Below are positions 1 through 10,795 of a stretch of DNA of 64,000 nucleotides, in pieces (within the stretch, counting starts at the first letter, position 1; each line of letters starts with the position of its first letter). Under the pieces are notes generated by a model, which was not told the DNA's origin, did no database searches, and saw only the letters and a program-made list of their open reading frames with translations. The position numbers and the translations under genes were made by a program. Origin of the DNA: Pseudomonas viridiflava (GTDB taxonomy: Bacteria; Pseudomonadota; Gammaproteobacteria; Pseudomonadales; Pseudomonadaceae); contig NZ_UWFA01000259.1 in assembly GCF_900601905.1 (NCBI RefSeq), positions 186,001 to 250,000 of the forward strand. Direction: 5' to 3'.

Positions 1-680
1 TTGGCCTGAGTGACGAACTTTTCAGGCTCGCCGCTCAATGGCGTCTGCTGGGCAACGACTTCGCCCAATTGCCTGGCGACGACTTCGGCACCCATCGGCG
101 TCCAGTGCGTGTCGGTGCGCAGGAACACCTGGCCGTGTTGCTTGGCGCCTTGCAGCGGGGCAAGCAGGTCCGGTGCGACCAGGCCTGCTTGCGCGGCCTG
201 AGCATGGAACTGCTGATACAGGTCGGTGTGCAGGGACGCAGGCTTGGTATCGCCCATGTGCTCTGGGTACAGACGGGTCTTGGCCGGGATGATCGCCAGA
301 ATCAACTGGGTGCCCTGGGCTTTCAGTGCGTCACGTACGCCCTGGATCAATGCCAGGTTTTCCGCTTCGTTCTGTTCGCCATTGGCCACCGCGTCGAACT
401 CTTCATCGGTGTACAACCATTGGTCCTTGCCCAGCACTACGCCAGGGCGACCTTCGTTGAACAGCTTGTAGTCCAGCGCAGCCCAGAGGTTGGTGCCCAG
501 GCGCTTGATCGGAAACTCCTCGTCGTAATGAGTCTCCGCCGCCTTGCTCCATTTGCCGTTGAGCACGGTGGTTTCCGCCGAGGTCGAGAAGCTGGCGAAA
601 CTGCGCAGCGACCAGACACCCAGCCCCAGCAGGATGGCCAGGAAGAGGGCGATGTAGAGGATGCGTAACGAACGGGTCAT
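1..680 (-). CDS. algJ: Alginate O-acetyltransferase AlgJ (3' end beyond window)
   Basis: AlgJ is a periplasmic, membrane-anchored SGNH-type enzyme that works with AlgI, AlgF and AlgX to O-acetylate mannuronate residues of alginate. The reading frame opens with ATG six bases after a GAGGAG Shine-Dalgarno. It has an N-terminal signal anchor (about residues 5-25) followed by the AlgJ/AlgX-type catalytic fold. The DTHWTP motif places Asp190 and His192 exactly where the P. aeruginosa AlgJ catalytic Asp/His lie. The nucleophilic Ser (near residue 288) is outside the window. It starts 10 nt after algI stops, so the two are co-transcribed. Only the first 226 codons are visible; algF and algA would be expected beyond the edge. 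Confidence 0.95.
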   Translation of the reverse strand, partial: MTRSLRILYIALFLAILLGLGVWSLRSFASFSTSAETTVLNGKWSKAAETHYDEEFPIKRLGTNLWAALDYKLFNEGRPGVVLGKDQWLYTDEEFDAVANGEQNEAENLALIQGVRDALKAQGTQLILAIIPAKTRLYPEHMGDTKPASLHTDLYQQFHAQAAQAGLVAPDLLAPLQGAKQHGQVFLRTDTHWTPMGAEVVARQLGEVVAQQTPLSGEPEKFVTQA

Positions 681-690
681 GTCAGGCTCC

Positions 691-2268
691 TCAGAACTGG
701 AAGTAAAGGAACGGCGAGAAGCTTTGCGCCGAGAGTTTGAGAATCGATGCAATGAACAGCAGCAAGATCAGTGCGCGCATTGCGTAGCGTGGCCAGTCGG
801 CAACCCAGTAAGCGGGCTGCACTTGAGCCTCGGTGCCGACGATGTAGCCCGGCTGATGAATGCTGTGCGGGTTGTCGCCCGGTACCGCTTTGATCATGCC
901 TGGCTGCGCAGTGGCAGGGCCGTCGGCCTGCACGCCCAGATCCGGGGTGTTCTTGCTGGCGGCTTTTTCAGCAGGGCGGTTGGCGTAGAAATCACGCAGG
1001 CCGAAGAACGCCAGAGTCGCGTAGGCCACAACCATCGTCGCTACTTGCAGACCTGTAAGGCTGGCCTGGTTGAGTTCCGAGAGCTTGAAGTCGCCGAAGC
1101 TGAACATTGCGCCGTACATACGGCCGGCAACGTGCAGGTTTTCCGAGCGGAAGATCACCCAGCCTATGACCACGATAAGGAAGGTGAGTGCCCAGCGCAT
1201 GACGTTGAAAGTGCGTGGCGCGGTGTTGAGGCCGATGGCTTTTTCGATCGCCAGCCAGATACCGTGCCAGGCGCCCCAGATTACGTAGGTGATGTTGGCG
1301 CCGTGCCACAGACCGCCCAGCAACATGGTCAGGAACAGGTTGCGGTAGGTCGCGAACTTGCCACCACGGTTGCCGCCCAGGGTGATGTACAGGTAGTCAC
1401 GCAGCCAGGTGGAGAGGCTGATGTGCCAGCGACGCCAGAACTCGGTGATCGACTGACTGATGTAGGGCTGCTTGAAGTTTTCCATGAAGCGGAAACCCAT
1501 CATCAAGCCCAGGCCTATGGCCATGTCGCTGTAACCGGAGAAGTCGAAATACAGTTGCGCGGTGTAGGCAAGTGCGCCCAGCCAGGCGTCGCCCGTGGTC
1601 GGGTTTTGCAGGGCGAAGCAGTGGTCAGCCACGACCGCCAGGGTATCGGCGATGAACACTTTCTTGATGAAGCCCTGCATGAACCGCGTGCAGCCTTCGG
1701 AGAACTTGTCCAGGGTGTGCGTGCGGTTGTTGAACTGGTCAGCCAGGTCGCGGAAACGCAGCACGGGGCCCGCGATCAAGTGCGGGAAAATCGCCACGAA
1801 CGCGGCAAAGTCAATCAGGTTGCGCGTGGCCGGGGTGTCACCGCGATAGACGTCGATGATGTAGCTGATGGACTCGAAGACATAGAACGAGATGCCGATC
1901 GGCAACAGCACGTGGGTCAGGATGAACGGCTCCAGACCGACGGAGGTCATCATCGCGTTGATGCTGTCCACGCCGAAATTCGCGTACTTGAAGTAACCCA
2001 GGATGCCCAGGTCGACGACCACGCCCAGCAACAGCCAGCGCTGTGCAGGTTTGGTGCGAACGCCTGCCGCACCTACTTTCAGGCCGATCCAGTAGTTCCA
2101 TACGGTGACGCCGATGAACAGCGCGAGGAAGTCCACACGCCACCAGGCATAGAACACATAACTGGCAATCAGCAGCAGCAGATTGCGATAACGTTGCCCG
2201 CTCAGGTAGTACAAGCCGAGGAAGATCGGCAAGAACAGGAACAGGAACACGTTGGATGAGAAAACCAT
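691..2268 (-). CDS. algI: Alginate O-acetyltransferase AlgI (MBOAT)
   Basis: AlgI is a polytopic inner-membrane protein of the MBOAT family that passes acetyl groups across the membrane to AlgJ/AlgX for alginate acetylation. The 525-residue product has hydrophobic segments throughout, the MBOAT signature around residues 270-325 (FWRRWHISLSTWLRDY) and GGLWHGA, which puts the essential His at position 322 as in P. aeruginosa AlgI. It follows algL after about 200 nt that hold a REP palindrome, and precedes algJ by 10 nt. Length and motifs are intact. Confidence 0.97.
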   Translation of the reverse strand: MVFSSNVFLFLFLPIFLGLYYLSGQRYRNLLLLIASYVFYAWWRVDFLALFIGVTVWNYWIGLKVGAAGVRTKPAQRWLLLGVVVDLGILGYFKYANFGVDSINAMMTSVGLEPFILTHVLLPIGISFYVFESISYIIDVYRGDTPATRNLIDFAAFVAIFPHLIAGPVLRFRDLADQFNNRTHTLDKFSEGCTRFMQGFIKKVFIADTLAVVADHCFALQNPTTGDAWLGALAYTAQLYFDFSGYSDMAIGLGLMMGFRFMENFKQPYISQSITEFWRRWHISLSTWLRDYLYITLGGNRGGKFATYRNLFLTMLLGGLWHGANITYVIWGAWHGIWLAIEKAIGLNTAPRTFNVMRWALTFLIVVIGWVIFRSENLHVAGRMYGAMFSFGDFKLSELNQASLTGLQVATMVVAYATLAFFGLRDFYANRPAEKAASKNTPDLGVQADGPATAQPGMIKAVPGDNPHSIHQPGYIVGTEAQVQPAYWVADWPRYAMRALILLLFIASILKLSAQSFSPFLYFQF

Positions 2269-2364
2269 CCTGAAATCTCCGTTTATCCAACAGTCAAAGG
2301 CCGAAGCCCCCCCAAACCCCCCATCGAAAACATGGGGGTTGTCACGTTGTCACTTCACTCCCCG

Positions 2365-2454
2365 GTGGGAGCGAGCTTGCTCGCGAAGAGGCCGGTATGT
2401 CTGACCCATATTCAGCGTCTGAAACACTGTCTTCGCGAGCAAGCTCGCTCCCAC
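2365..2454. repeat. REP-type palindromic doublet between algL and algI
   Basis: Two inverted copies of a GTGGGAGCGAGCTTGCTCGCGAAG-like unit flank about 40 nt of spacer. The pair sits inside the alginate operon, in the 200-nt algL-algI gap, so the transcript should fold into a strong stem here. Confidence 0.85.
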
Positions 2455-2470
2455 GGGGGTGGTGTTTTAC

Positions 2471-3583
2471 TTACGAACCCTTATCACCCTTCTCATGCTC
2501 GGGGTCGTAGACCTTGGTCAGGTCGCCGCCCAGGCGGAAGGTTTTGAAGGGTTGTTTTTCGTGCTTGTCTTCCAGCACCTGCGGGCTGCAGGTGTAGAGC
2601 GAGCAGTAGGGTTCGAGCCAGGCAAATTTCGGATCCTTCTTGAGGTCCGTCATGTCCTGTTTCTCACCGTTTTTCGCGGCGAACTGGCTAGGGTCTTTGA
2701 CGCCCGCCAGCACGCGATCACCAAGACGTTTCAAGGCGCCGTTGTTTTCCTGGCGCAGGTCCAGGCCGTTGGCCTGAGCGAAACTGGCGATCATCGCCAA
2801 GGGTGGCAAGGCGTAGTTGTGGTACGACAAGGCACGCTGGCGACGCTTCATTTCGTTAGGCAGGAAGCCTTCCGGATCCACCTGGTTGGCGGCGACCTTG
2901 TATTCCTTGACCGCCCAATCGAACAGGTCCTGACGGTTGGTGGCGACGGCTGTTGCCATCACCGACCAGGCAGCCCAGTACGAGTGGTTGTTGATTTTTT
3001 CCAGCGGCAGATTGCTCCAGTCGCTGATCACCTGGTCGGCCAGTTTGCTGAACCAGGCTTCGATGATCTTCGCTTCACCCTGGCGGTTGGCCAGCGGCTT
3101 GGAGTCGGAGAACTTCAAACGCAGGTAGGCGGAGGACATGCTGCCCAACGCCCATTTGCGCATCGACTTGCCGGTGTGGTTGAACTCGGTCGACTCCAGC
3201 GCATCGGCCTTGGCCCATGTCGTCATCATGTTCAGCGCGCAATCGAGCTGTTCCGGACGACCGTCGCGCATGTACTGCATCACGACTTTGCTGACACCGC
3301 GCTCAAGGGTGGTGATGTCTTTGGTCGCGCTGCGAAACGCTTCCTCGGACTGCTCGTTGAGGGTCGCACGCGCTTTGTCCGAGCCTTCGTACTTACTGCG
3401 AAACACCAGCTTGTCGGTGTACGGCTTGGGGATGGCTTCACAGCTGAAATTGTGATCGCCGGTTTTCATCTTTTCGATGGGAGCGTCGTAACCCTTTGGC
3501 GGCACGAGATTCGCCGCGCTGGCTGTGCCTGCAAACATCGCAAGCGACAACAGGGTAGGGAGCATCAGTTTCGGAGTGTGCAT
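2471..3583 (-). CDS. algL: Alginate lyase AlgL (PL5)
   Basis: AlgL is a periplasmic poly(beta-D-mannuronate) lyase that clears alginate misrouted into the periplasm and belongs to the export complex. The 370-residue protein begins with a signal peptide ([19 protein letters not shown], cleavage after ASA). The family motif [12 protein letters not shown] carries the catalytic Asn-His pair, and the downstream [15 protein letters not shown] segment carries the Arg and Tyr. I chose the ATG at 3583 because a GAGG lies six bases upstream and the N-terminus matches other AlgL proteins. An in-frame ATG at 3595 overlaps the algX stop as ATGA and would add four residues. The sequence looks closest to the P. 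syringae form. Confidence 0.95.
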   Translation of the reverse strand: MHTPKLMLPTLLSLAMFAGTASAANLVPPKGYDAPIEKMKTGDHNFSCEAIPKPYTDKLVFRSKYEGSDKARATLNEQSEEAFRSATKDITTLERGVSKVVMQYMRDGRPEQLDCALNMMTTWAKADALESTEFNHTGKSMRKWALGSMSSAYLRLKFSDSKPLANRQGEAKIIEAWFSKLADQVISDWSNLPLEKINNHSYWAAWSVMATAVATNRQDLFDWAVKEYKVAANQVDPEGFLPNEMKRRQRALSYHNYALPPLAMIASFAQANGLDLRQENNGALKRLGDRVLAGVKDPSQFAAKNGEKQDMTDLKKDPKFAWLEPYCSLYTCSPQVLEDKHEKQPFKTFRLGGDLTKVYDPEHEKGDKGS

Positions 3584-3591
3584 AGTTGGCC

Positions 3592-5037
3592 TCATAACCC
3601 GGCTTGCGCGGTTTGCTGCGCAGTCCCTGGGAACACGTTGCGTTTGCATACTTTCGCTTCGACTTTCTGGGGTGCAGCGCCCGCTTCCGGACCCTGGATT
3701 TCCAGTGCGAGCAGCTGCTGGTCAGCCCAGTCTTCATCTGTTCGCAGTTCGAAGGAGAAGCGCCCGTCTGTATCGGATGTTTCCGGTTTTTCGATTTTCA
3801 GGTCTTCGTGACGACCATTCATGTACCAGAGCCTGGCCTGAAGGACCTTGACCGAAGGATCTGCATAGCGAATGTCGATCTGGTTGCTACCGTTGCGAAT
3901 GTCCTTGATGCCATTCTTGCCGTTGACCAGCACTTCGTTGTTGCCGGGTTTGAGCGAAGTGCTCGCGCTCATGACCGCTGGTTTGCCTTCGCAGCCGTTA
4001 TCCAGCAGCGACATCATCTGGCGATAGATGGTCTCCTGGTCCAGGCGGTACAGCGGCGAGAATTCCCAGATGAGAATTTTCGGTGGACGCTTCTGGAAGT
4101 CTTCGCTGCCCAGGTACTGCAGCATCGAGCCTTCCAGGCCGCCGCCCGGGAAGGCGACGTTGAGGATGTCGGCGCCGATGTATTCCTGCAGGAAGCCGGC
4201 AAAGTTGTAGTTCTTGCCGCTGTGGCTGGTGCCGACCAGGGTGATTTCCGGATTGCCGGAATCACCGAACAGGTCGCCATCGGCCGCTTCGCCTTTAGGC
4301 TCGGTGGTGAACTGGTCCATGTACTGAATGGCGTAGGTGTTGCCGCACAGTTGCGCCGCCATGTTGTGCAGGGTGCCGGTCTTGCCCATGCGTCCGGACA
4401 CGTGACTTTCGAATTCACGCTTGGGGATGTCGGCGAAGCCTGGAATCTTCTTCACGGTTTGCGCGACGATTTTCGCGGTGCGCTGGGCGCCATATGGCGT
4501 CCAGTGCTGGTCACCGCGGAAGTAGAAATCGTGGGCCTGCTGTTCGTTGGTCAGCGGCGACAGGTCCGGCACCCAGTAGCCCATCTTGTCGAAGCGGCCG
4601 AGCATGGCTTTGTAGTTGTTCAGGGCTTTTTCGTAGTCGTACTTGTCACGTTCAGCCGGGAACAGTTTGTTGCGATCCACCAGACCACGGGTCGGTTGAT
4701 ACACCACCACCAGCTCGACGCCCTTGCTCTTGAAGGCATCGTGCAACTGCTTCATGCGGCGGTAGCCAGCAGGCGAAGTGTCGAATTCGGTGCGCAGGTC
4801 TTCCTGGGTCCGGAACAGCCAGTCGCCTTCGGCCTGGACCAGCGTGGTGAAGTTCTGCTGGTAGCGGGTGGTGTAGTTTTTTGCGTCATGAGCTTCAGGA
4901 CACAGTTGGCAGCAAGGCTCAGCCGTGAAAACCGGGGCCTGGACCTGGTCTGCGCGAACGCCGCTGCTGATGGCAAGCAGGGCCGCGGTCAGGCCGGACA
5001 GGCTGAGTAACTTGATCGAGTGTGCGTGCATAAACAT
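3592..5037 (-). CDS. algX: Alginate O-acetyltransferase AlgX
   Basis: AlgX is a periplasmic protein that transfers acetyl groups to alginate and links the biosynthetic and export complexes. It has a signal peptide (residues 1-29), an SGNH-like catalytic domain and a C-terminal carbohydrate-binding beta-domain. Visible catalytic residues are Asp176 and His178 (DQHWTP) and Ser271 ([11 protein letters not shown]), offset by two from the P. aeruginosa triad 174/176/269. A Met at residue 3 is an alternative start and would remove that offset. It lies 7 nt downstream of algG and overlaps the longer algL start. Confidence 0.96.
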   Translation of the reverse strand: MFMHAHSIKLLSLSGLTAALLAISSGVRADQVQAPVFTAEPCCQLCPEAHDAKNYTTRYQQNFTTLVQAEGDWLFRTQEDLRTEFDTSPAGYRRMKQLHDAFKSKGVELVVVYQPTRGLVDRNKLFPAERDKYDYEKALNNYKAMLGRFDKMGYWVPDLSPLTNEQQAHDFYFRGDQHWTPYGAQRTAKIVAQTVKKIPGFADIPKREFESHVSGRMGKTGTLHNMAAQLCGNTYAIQYMDQFTTEPKGEAADGDLFGDSGNPEITLVGTSHSGKNYNFAGFLQEYIGADILNVAFPGGGLEGSMLQYLGSEDFQKRPPKILIWEFSPLYRLDQETIYRQMMSLLDNGCEGKPAVMSASTSLKPGNNEVLVNGKNGIKDIRNGSNQIDIRYADPSVKVLQARLWYMNGRHEDLKIEKPETSDTDGRFSFELRTDEDWADQQLLALEIQGPEAGAAPQKVEAKVCKRNVFPGTAQQTAQAGL

Positions 5038-5044
5038 TACCTTC

Positions 5045-6661
5045 TCAGTCCTGAAGTTCTTTCTGGCTTTCGACCGGATCGATCAACACTGCTTTCTGCT
5101 GGCGCACCAGCAGGTCGAGGATTTCGTCCTGACGTTCGCCCAGGATGCCGTTGAAGCTGATGCCCCCGGATTTGGTCGGGGCCAGCATCGCCACGCGGTA
5201 CAACTCGATACTCAGCGGCGAATCGATGGACAGCGGGCCGGAGTTGTTACCGGTCAATTCCCCGCCAACCACGATCAGCGACACCTTGGTATCGAACGGG
5301 TCGAGCGCGATGTCGCGGTCGGTGTTGCTCAGGTCCTTGATGTGGCCATAGACACCCATCAGACCGTTGGCCATGGCTTTGTTCTCGTACAGCTTGATGT
5401 TCACGCTGTTACGTACGCGAATGCCATGGCGGCGGTTGGCGATGACTTTGTTGCCCCAGAGCAGGTTGTCGCCGCTTTCGTACAACGTGATGCCGTCGGT
5501 ATGGTTCTGGTAGATCTCGTTGTAGGCGACGATGTTGTTGACGCTGTTACGGTCCAGGACCAGGCCGGACAATTTGTTGTCGTGGCTTTTGTTGTTGAAG
5601 ATGAAGCTGTCGTTGACCTCGCGGGAAATAATGATCCCGTGCTTCTTCTTGGTCCCGTACACGTCGTTTTCGGCAATGATCAGCCCGTGGGAACGGTCGT
5701 GTGGGTCGATGCCGTAGACGATGTTGTCGCGATAGGTGCTGCCCTTGACCACGAAATCACGGGTCTCGTAGCAGTAGAAGCCGTACCACATGTCCGAGAA
5801 TTCCGAACCGACGATCCAGCCGGTCGGGTCGGGCTTGTTCATCACCTTGACCATGTTTGGCGTGTATTGGGAAATACTCACGCCATAGGACTTGCTCTGG
5901 TCGTAACCCAGGCTCGCCATTTTGGTATTGATGATGTAAGTCTGCGAACCGCCCCAGGACAGCAGGAACGGACGGAATTCACTCGGTGTGCGGAAGGACG
6001 CCAGGCTGTTGGTCTTCTCGCGCCAGCCGTTGATTTGCGTGTCGCTGGTGAACAGCTTGCCTTCAACGACCAGGAACGAGCCCTTCTCCTGAGACAGGCG
6101 TAGCTCTTTGGTCTTTTTATCGACCTCAAGAATGCCATCGGCCTTGACCAGAATCGGCAGGCGGGCCACGTAGACGCCCGGCGTAACTTCGCTGAGGAAC
6201 TGCTTCGGGACTTTTTTCGCCAGGTCCTGAAGGTTCATGTAGCCGCCTTCGACGACGATGGCCTGGGGGATGCCTTGCTGACGCGCTACCCACTCGGCCA
6301 TCTTGTTGTCGCCGCCGATGAATTCCTTCAGGCCGACTTCATCCATCATCCGGATGACCCGGGCCTTGCCTACTTTGCTGCGCACGATTTTCTTCGCGGC
6401 GGCCTCGGCGGTGTAGCCGCTGAGGTCCGGCAGCGTGGGTTTTTCCATGTGCAGCGTGGCGGCATCCGGGCTGGTGATGGAGTAGTTTTTCGCCTGCTGC
6501 AGCTCTTTGACCACGGCGGTTGTGCCCGCCTCGGCGGGGGCCACGGCAGGGGTATTGGCCATGGCGGAGCTGGCGAGCAACAGCGCACTGCTCAGCACTG
6601 CGCTTTCGAGCAATGCATGGGGCCATGCGCGGCTGCGCGGACGGCTTGCTTGACTGTTCAT
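5045..6661 (-). CDS. algG: Mannuronan C5-epimerase AlgG
   Basis: AlgG is a periplasmic right-handed beta-helix enzyme that converts beta-D-mannuronate to alpha-L-guluronate within the growing alginate chain. The 538-residue product has a signal peptide ending near SSAMA, the DPHDRSH catalytic motif and repeated NN-rich beta-helix rungs (NKSHDNKLSG, NSVNNIVAYNEIYQNHTDGITLY). I chose the ATG at 6661 because AAGGAG lies nine bases upstream. A longer frame opens at 6688, overlapping the algE stop, but has no comparable ribosome-binding site. Confidence 0.95.
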   Translation of the reverse strand: MNSQASRPRSRAWPHALLESAVLSSALLLASSAMANTPAVAPAEAGTTAVVKELQQAKNYSITSPDAATLHMEKPTLPDLSGYTAEAAAKKIVRSKVGKARVIRMMDEVGLKEFIGGDNKMAEWVARQQGIPQAIVVEGGYMNLQDLAKKVPKQFLSEVTPGVYVARLPILVKADGILEVDKKTKELRLSQEKGSFLVVEGKLFTSDTQINGWREKTNSLASFRTPSEFRPFLLSWGGSQTYIINTKMASLGYDQSKSYGVSISQYTPNMVKVMNKPDPTGWIVGSEFSDMWYGFYCYETRDFVVKGSTYRDNIVYGIDPHDRSHGLIIAENDVYGTKKKHGIIISREVNDSFIFNNKSHDNKLSGLVLDRNSVNNIVAYNEIYQNHTDGITLYESGDNLLWGNKVIANRRHGIRVRNSVNIKLYENKAMANGLMGVYGHIKDLSNTDRDIALDPFDTKVSLIVVGGELTGNNSGPLSIDSPLSIELYRVAMLAPTKSGGISFNGILGERQDEILDLLVRQQKAVLIDPVESQKELQD

Positions 6662-6687
6662 CTCATCGCACTCCTTTCGCGTTTGCA

Positions 6688-8169
6688 TCAGAAGCGCCAG
6701 ATGACGTCAACGACGGCGCGGTGCATGTAGCTGTCTACCTGGCTGCCATACGCATCGCCGGGCTTGAACACACCGGCACGCAGGCGAACCAGGGCCGAAG
6801 GGTCATCCATCGATTGGCTGATGGACGCAGGCAGCAGGCCGCTCTTGAAATACTTGGTCACGACCAGGTCCATTTCCTGACCTAGATCCTTGTTGCCGTC
6901 AGTGGTCAGCGGCAGGGAAGACAAAACGCCACTTTCCTCTGCGCCAACAGCGTTGATGCCCGAAGTGCCAATGCGCGCATTGCCGTCCGTACGGCGGAAG
7001 TTGTGGTAGATCAACGAAGCATCGTATTCATCGCGCAACTGCCAGGAGGCGAACAGCGAGCCGCTTTCCACGTTGGCCATTTCGCCCTGGAAGGCTTCAC
7101 CGAAGCGGTGTACGCGCGAGCGGGTGCCGGTCCAGTTCGAACGGTTGGATTCCAGACCGTTCTGTTCGTATTCCTTGCTGGCGCGCGAGTAGGCGGCACC
7201 CACTTGCCATTGCGGGTCCAGGCGCAGTCGCAGACCCAGGTCAGTGGCCCAGCCATTGACGTTGTTGTTGGTCTTGTCGCCGGCCTGGTACGTGCCGTCC
7301 TGCTGAGCGATGGCCGCGATCTGGCTGCGATCACCGGACAGCCAGGTCACGCTGCCCCAGTAATTGATCGTGTTGGTGTTGCGATGGTTGTAAGCATCGC
7401 TGTTGGCTTGCAGGCCCAGCCAGGTGAGGTCGCCGTTGGAGGTTTTGTCCAGCTCGTCGAGGTTTTCGCCCGGCTTTTTCAGGTTGCCGTCGTCCTGGCT
7501 GTGGTGTGCACGCACACCCGCCCATTGACCCGGCGTCCACTGATAGCTGACGTCACCGAAGATGTGTTTACGGTCTTCGTCTTGCGGGGACAATTCGGTC
7601 AGGTCGGTGCGGTATTCACTGAAACGTTGAGCCACGCCCACATCGGCTTTGAGCAGCGTGGTGTCGAAGACCCAGTTCACGGACTCGATATTGGTGTCAT
7701 GCCATTGGCCGTCGTCGTTGCGCAGGCGCTGACGACCGACTTTGAGCTTTTCGCCAGGGTAGGGCGTGAAGCCGCTGTAGCCGATCCAGAATTCACGCAG
7801 CGCCAGGTAGTTCTTGTCCACTTCGCGGTCGCTGGAGTTGCCGCGCGCCTGAGTGGTTTCCTGGGTGGTGGAGTCGGTCTGTTCCAGAGGGTCGGTCTGA
7901 ATGGTGTCAGTGGCGGTGACCACCTGGCCCATCGCGTAGCCGCTCCAGTTACCGCGCTCGCCGTAGACCCATGGACGCAGGTCCAGACCGATACCATTGA
8001 CGTCGCCGCCGGAGCGGGTGCCCAGGTCGCGGTCGTCTTCGGCCTGGCCGGTGACTTTTACTTCAAGGCCGAAGTTCTTGTCTTCGGTCATGGCGGCCAA
8101 TGTCGGCGTCGCCCACAGCAGGGTAAAGCCAAGACCCAGGCCAGCGGCCATCAGGGAATTCAACTTCAT
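6688..8169 (-). CDS. algE: Alginate outer-membrane porin AlgE
   Basis: AlgE is the beta-barrel secretin-like porin through which alginate leaves the cell. The 493-residue protein has a signal peptide ([19 protein letters not shown] to ATPTLA), alternating amphipathic strands and a C-terminal VIWRF that ends in the Phe typical of outer-membrane proteins. Its ATG overlaps the algK stop as ATGA. The length is essentially that of P. aeruginosa AlgE (490). Confidence 0.96.
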   Translation of the reverse strand: MKLNSLMAAGLGLGFTLLWATPTLAAMTEDKNFGLEVKVTGQAEDDRDLGTRSGGDVNGIGLDLRPWVYGERGNWSGYAMGQVVTATDTIQTDPLEQTDSTTQETTQARGNSSDREVDKNYLALREFWIGYSGFTPYPGEKLKVGRQRLRNDDGQWHDTNIESVNWVFDTTLLKADVGVAQRFSEYRTDLTELSPQDEDRKHIFGDVSYQWTPGQWAGVRAHHSQDDGNLKKPGENLDELDKTSNGDLTWLGLQANSDAYNHRNTNTINYWGSVTWLSGDRSQIAAIAQQDGTYQAGDKTNNNVNGWATDLGLRLRLDPQWQVGAAYSRASKEYEQNGLESNRSNWTGTRSRVHRFGEAFQGEMANVESGSLFASWQLRDEYDASLIYHNFRRTDGNARIGTSGINAVGAEESGVLSSLPLTTDGNKDLGQEMDLVVTKYFKSGLLPASISQSMDDPSALVRLRAGVFKPGDAYGSQVDSYMHRAVVDVIWRF

Positions 8170-9581
8170 AGTGGTTTTTCCTCGCCGTCATCTTCTTTCA
8201 GGGCTTGCAGGGCCAGCGCGTTCTGGCTGGTTGCGCCCCGCACGTTCTGCTCTTGTTGCAACAGCCGTTGGGCGGTGGCGAGCTTTTCTGGCGGTAGTGC
8301 TGCGCTGAGTTGCTGCGCGAGATCGGTGGCAGCCGGGGTCGGCGCGGGCTGTTGCACAGCCAGTTGGCTGAACACCCAGGCGTTGACCGGGTTGGGCATG
8401 GTGCCCTTGCCTTGGGAAAACAGTTGCGCGATGGCAAAGTCGGCGCTGTTCTGGCCGCCACGTGCGGCGGTCAGCAGTTCGTCCAGTGCCTTCTGCGGGT
8501 AAACCTGGCCGAGGTAACCACGGCGGTAGATCTGACCCAGGTAGTAATGCGCGGAGATTTCGCTGCCGACGGCTTTTTTCAGGTGCTCTTCGGCTTTTTT
8601 CGAATCGGCCGGCACCCATTTGCCTTCGTAATACAGGCGGCCCAGCAGCAGCTCGGCGCGGGGTTGATCCGCTGCCCGGCCGTTGTCCAGGTACTCCATC
8701 ATCTTGTTGACGTCGCCCAGTTCCGGGAAGTCGTAAAGCAGTTTGGCCAGCGTCACCCAGGAAGCGGGGTAACCCGGTGCGACCTGTTCCAACAGCTGCT
8801 GGGCGGCTTTTTCATCAGGGGTGCCGATGGTCGAGTCGCCCAGCACTCGCGCCACGCTGTCGACCCGTTGTGCACCAACACCACCGATGGCGTAGGCGCT
8901 GCGCAGTTGCTCGATGAGCGCTGCGCGTTGTTCGGTCTGGTTGCGCTTCTGGTAAACGGTGGTCAGCTCGACATAACAGATGTCGACGGTGTTGATGGCC
9001 GCCTTGCAGATCTTCTCGATGTCATCCAGATGCTGGTCGTAAGTGCCCTGCGTGCGATACAGCAGCACCTGTGCCAGACCGGCTTCCGGGTAACCTTCGG
9101 CGCGCCACTGGTTGATCTTCTGCTGCGCATTCACGTTCGGGAACGAGTGCGGGTATTGCAGATACAGCATGGCCAGCGGGGTCAGTGACGAAGTGTCGCC
9201 ACTGGCGAACGCTTTTTTCAGCAAGTCTTCGGCTTCATGGTGCTCAGCCTCGGTAGCGCCCGGCTTGGCCGCCAGCAGGCGACCCAGACGTGCCTGGGCG
9301 CGGGGCGAGGTGTCAGCAGCGGCGCGGTAGGTTGCTTCCGCTTCCTTGATGCGCTGCGGGTCGCCACTTTGCACGGCAATATCTGCCAGGCCAACCTGTG
9401 CATCGCTGTAGCCCAGGTCCGCCAGCTGCCGATAATTCTGCTCAGCCAAAGCGGTGTCACCATATTTCAGGGCTTCATTGGCCAGGCGTTGATCGGGCAG
9501 GCCGGCACAGCCGGTCAGGCCAATGGCAACGGCCAGGCTCAATAGCGTCGGGCTCGACAAGCTACGTAGTGGGCTACCCAT
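8166..9581 (-). CDS. algK: Alginate lipoprotein AlgK
   Basis: AlgK is an outer-membrane lipoprotein of TPR/Sel1-like repeats that places AlgE and connects it to AlgX. The signal sequence ends in an LTGC lipobox with Cys25 as the lipidated residue. The body (about 440 residues) is a run of helical repeats with A-x-L/Y-Y spacing such as [19 protein letters not shown]. It begins one base after the alg44 stop and overlaps algE by 4 nt, so translation is tightly coupled. Confidence 0.95.
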   Translation of the reverse strand: MGSPLRSLSSPTLLSLAVAIGLTGCAGLPDQRLANEALKYGDTALAEQNYRQLADLGYSDAQVGLADIAVQSGDPQRIKEAEATYRAAADTSPRAQARLGRLLAAKPGATEAEHHEAEDLLKKAFASGDTSSLTPLAMLYLQYPHSFPNVNAQQKINQWRAEGYPEAGLAQVLLYRTQGTYDQHLDDIEKICKAAINTVDICYVELTTVYQKRNQTEQRAALIEQLRSAYAIGGVGAQRVDSVARVLGDSTIGTPDEKAAQQLLEQVAPGYPASWVTLAKLLYDFPELGDVNKMMEYLDNGRAADQPRAELLLGRLYYEGKWVPADSKKAEEHLKKAVGSEISAHYYLGQIYRRGYLGQVYPQKALDELLTAARGGQNSADFAIAQLFSQGKGTMPNPVNAWVFSQLAVQQPAPTPAATDLAQQLSAALPPEKLATAQRLLQQEQNVRGATSQNALALQALKEDDGEEKPL

Positions 9582-9582
9582 G

Positions 9583-10755
9583 TCAGAGGCCCGCTGCCAT
9601 GGCTTTGTCGATCAGCCAGTTCATCGACGGGCCACGGTCGCTGGTCACGTCAACCGGACGGCCAGCCAGGGACGCGTCGAGCACTTCGTCAGGCTTGATC
9701 TGCACGCGGATGTCGGTGGCCAGGTCGGCGTCGTTCAGGTTAGTGCTGCTGATGATCTTGCCGGTACGCACGGTGTCGTCGCCCGCAACGGTGAAGTTCA
9801 CGCTGGTGCCTGGCTTGACGTCGTTGAACTGGCGATAGGTAAAGCGCGCTTCAACATTGGCGGCAGTGTTGCGCGGCACCAACTGGAAGATCACCTGGCC
9901 TTTGGCGGCGAACTGACCGTCTGCCACCAATTGCTTGGCGATCACGCAGTCACATGGGCTGGTCAGGGTGCCGGCCATTTGCTTGCCGTACAGCTCTTCG
10001 ATTTTCGCCGGTTGCAGGTCGTCGCCGTTCAGGCTGCCTTTGAGCATTTCCAGCATGCTGGTATTGAACGAGGCCATTGGCGCGCCTTTGGCCACTGGCG
10101 TGTTGACTGCCACCAGGCTTTGCACGGTGCCTTCGCGAGGCATGGTCACGTCCATCGAAGGCAGCGACACCAGGCCTGCCGAGGCGTGGCTGACGAAGTA
10201 CAGGCCGTAGACGGTCTTGAAGATAAAGCCGAACGCCGCCAGGCCGACAATGAAAATGCCGAGGCTAAAGGTCACTGCGCGCAGACGGCCCATGGCGGTC
10301 ATGCCGCTGCCATCGCCCTTGACCTTACGCGCCTTGGTGAAGTTGTCACGCTGCAGGGTCGCGAGCACTTCGCCCATGGTGACGATGTCGCCAGACAGGT
10401 GCGAAGTGATCAGGTGGCGCAGAGTGGCGATGTCCTGAGCTTCCAGATTCTGGAATTGGCAGCCGACGCGGCCGGTGGCGGCATCGAGGCTGCGTACTTG
10501 CAATTCCACGTCCATGGCCAGGCCAAGGTTGTCGATCAGAAACTGCAGGCGAGCCTTGATCACTTCGCCAATGGCCGGGCGCTGCTGCGCCGGGGCGATG
10601 TAGCTCAGGCCGCCGGCGGACAGGTCTTCGATGCGCACCAGCGGCGCATTCGGCGCGCCATTGAGCAGGCGCAGCTTGGCCGGGATTTTGACCCGCGCAT
10701 GTTGGCGCTGGGCTTCGGATTCATGGACGACATTTGCATTCACGGCTGTATTCAT
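9583..10755 (-). CDS. alg44: Alginate polymerase regulatory subunit Alg44 (PilZ)
   Basis: Alg44 binds cyclic-di-GMP through an N-terminal PilZ domain and activates the Alg8 synthase. The c-di-GMP motif is complete and at the canonical positions: Arg17 and Arg21 (RxxxR) and Asp44-Leu45-Ser46 (DxSxxG). A single transmembrane helix follows at about residues 155-175, then a periplasmic HlyD-like barrel/hairpin domain. An AGGA lies upstream of the ATG. It sits 40 nt downstream of alg8. Alginate synthesis in this strain should therefore depend on c-di-GMP. Confidence 0.96.
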   Translation of the reverse strand: MNTAVNANVVHESEAQRQHARVKIPAKLRLLNGAPNAPLVRIEDLSAGGLSYIAPAQQRPAIGEVIKARLQFLIDNLGLAMDVELQVRSLDAATGRVGCQFQNLEAQDIATLRHLITSHLSGDIVTMGEVLATLQRDNFTKARKVKGDGSGMTAMGRLRAVTFSLGIFIVGLAAFGFIFKTVYGLYFVSHASAGLVSLPSMDVTMPREGTVQSLVAVNTPVAKGAPMASFNTSMLEMLKGSLNGDDLQPAKIEELYGKQMAGTLTSPCDCVIAKQLVADGQFAAKGQVIFQLVPRNTAANVEARFTYRQFNDVKPGTSVNFTVAGDDTVRTGKIISSTNLNDADLATDIRVQIKPDEVLDASLAGRPVDVTSDRGPSMNWLIDKAMAAGL

Positions 10756-10795
10756 GGCTAATTTTCCTACTTAAGCGATTAATCCGTTGGCCCGG

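Noticed and set aside
661..2259. A 532-codon plus-strand frame opposite algI, and similar long frames opposite algE, algD, pepA and valS.
   Set aside because: Each mirrors a well-supported gene on the minus strand, and none shows a family motif.
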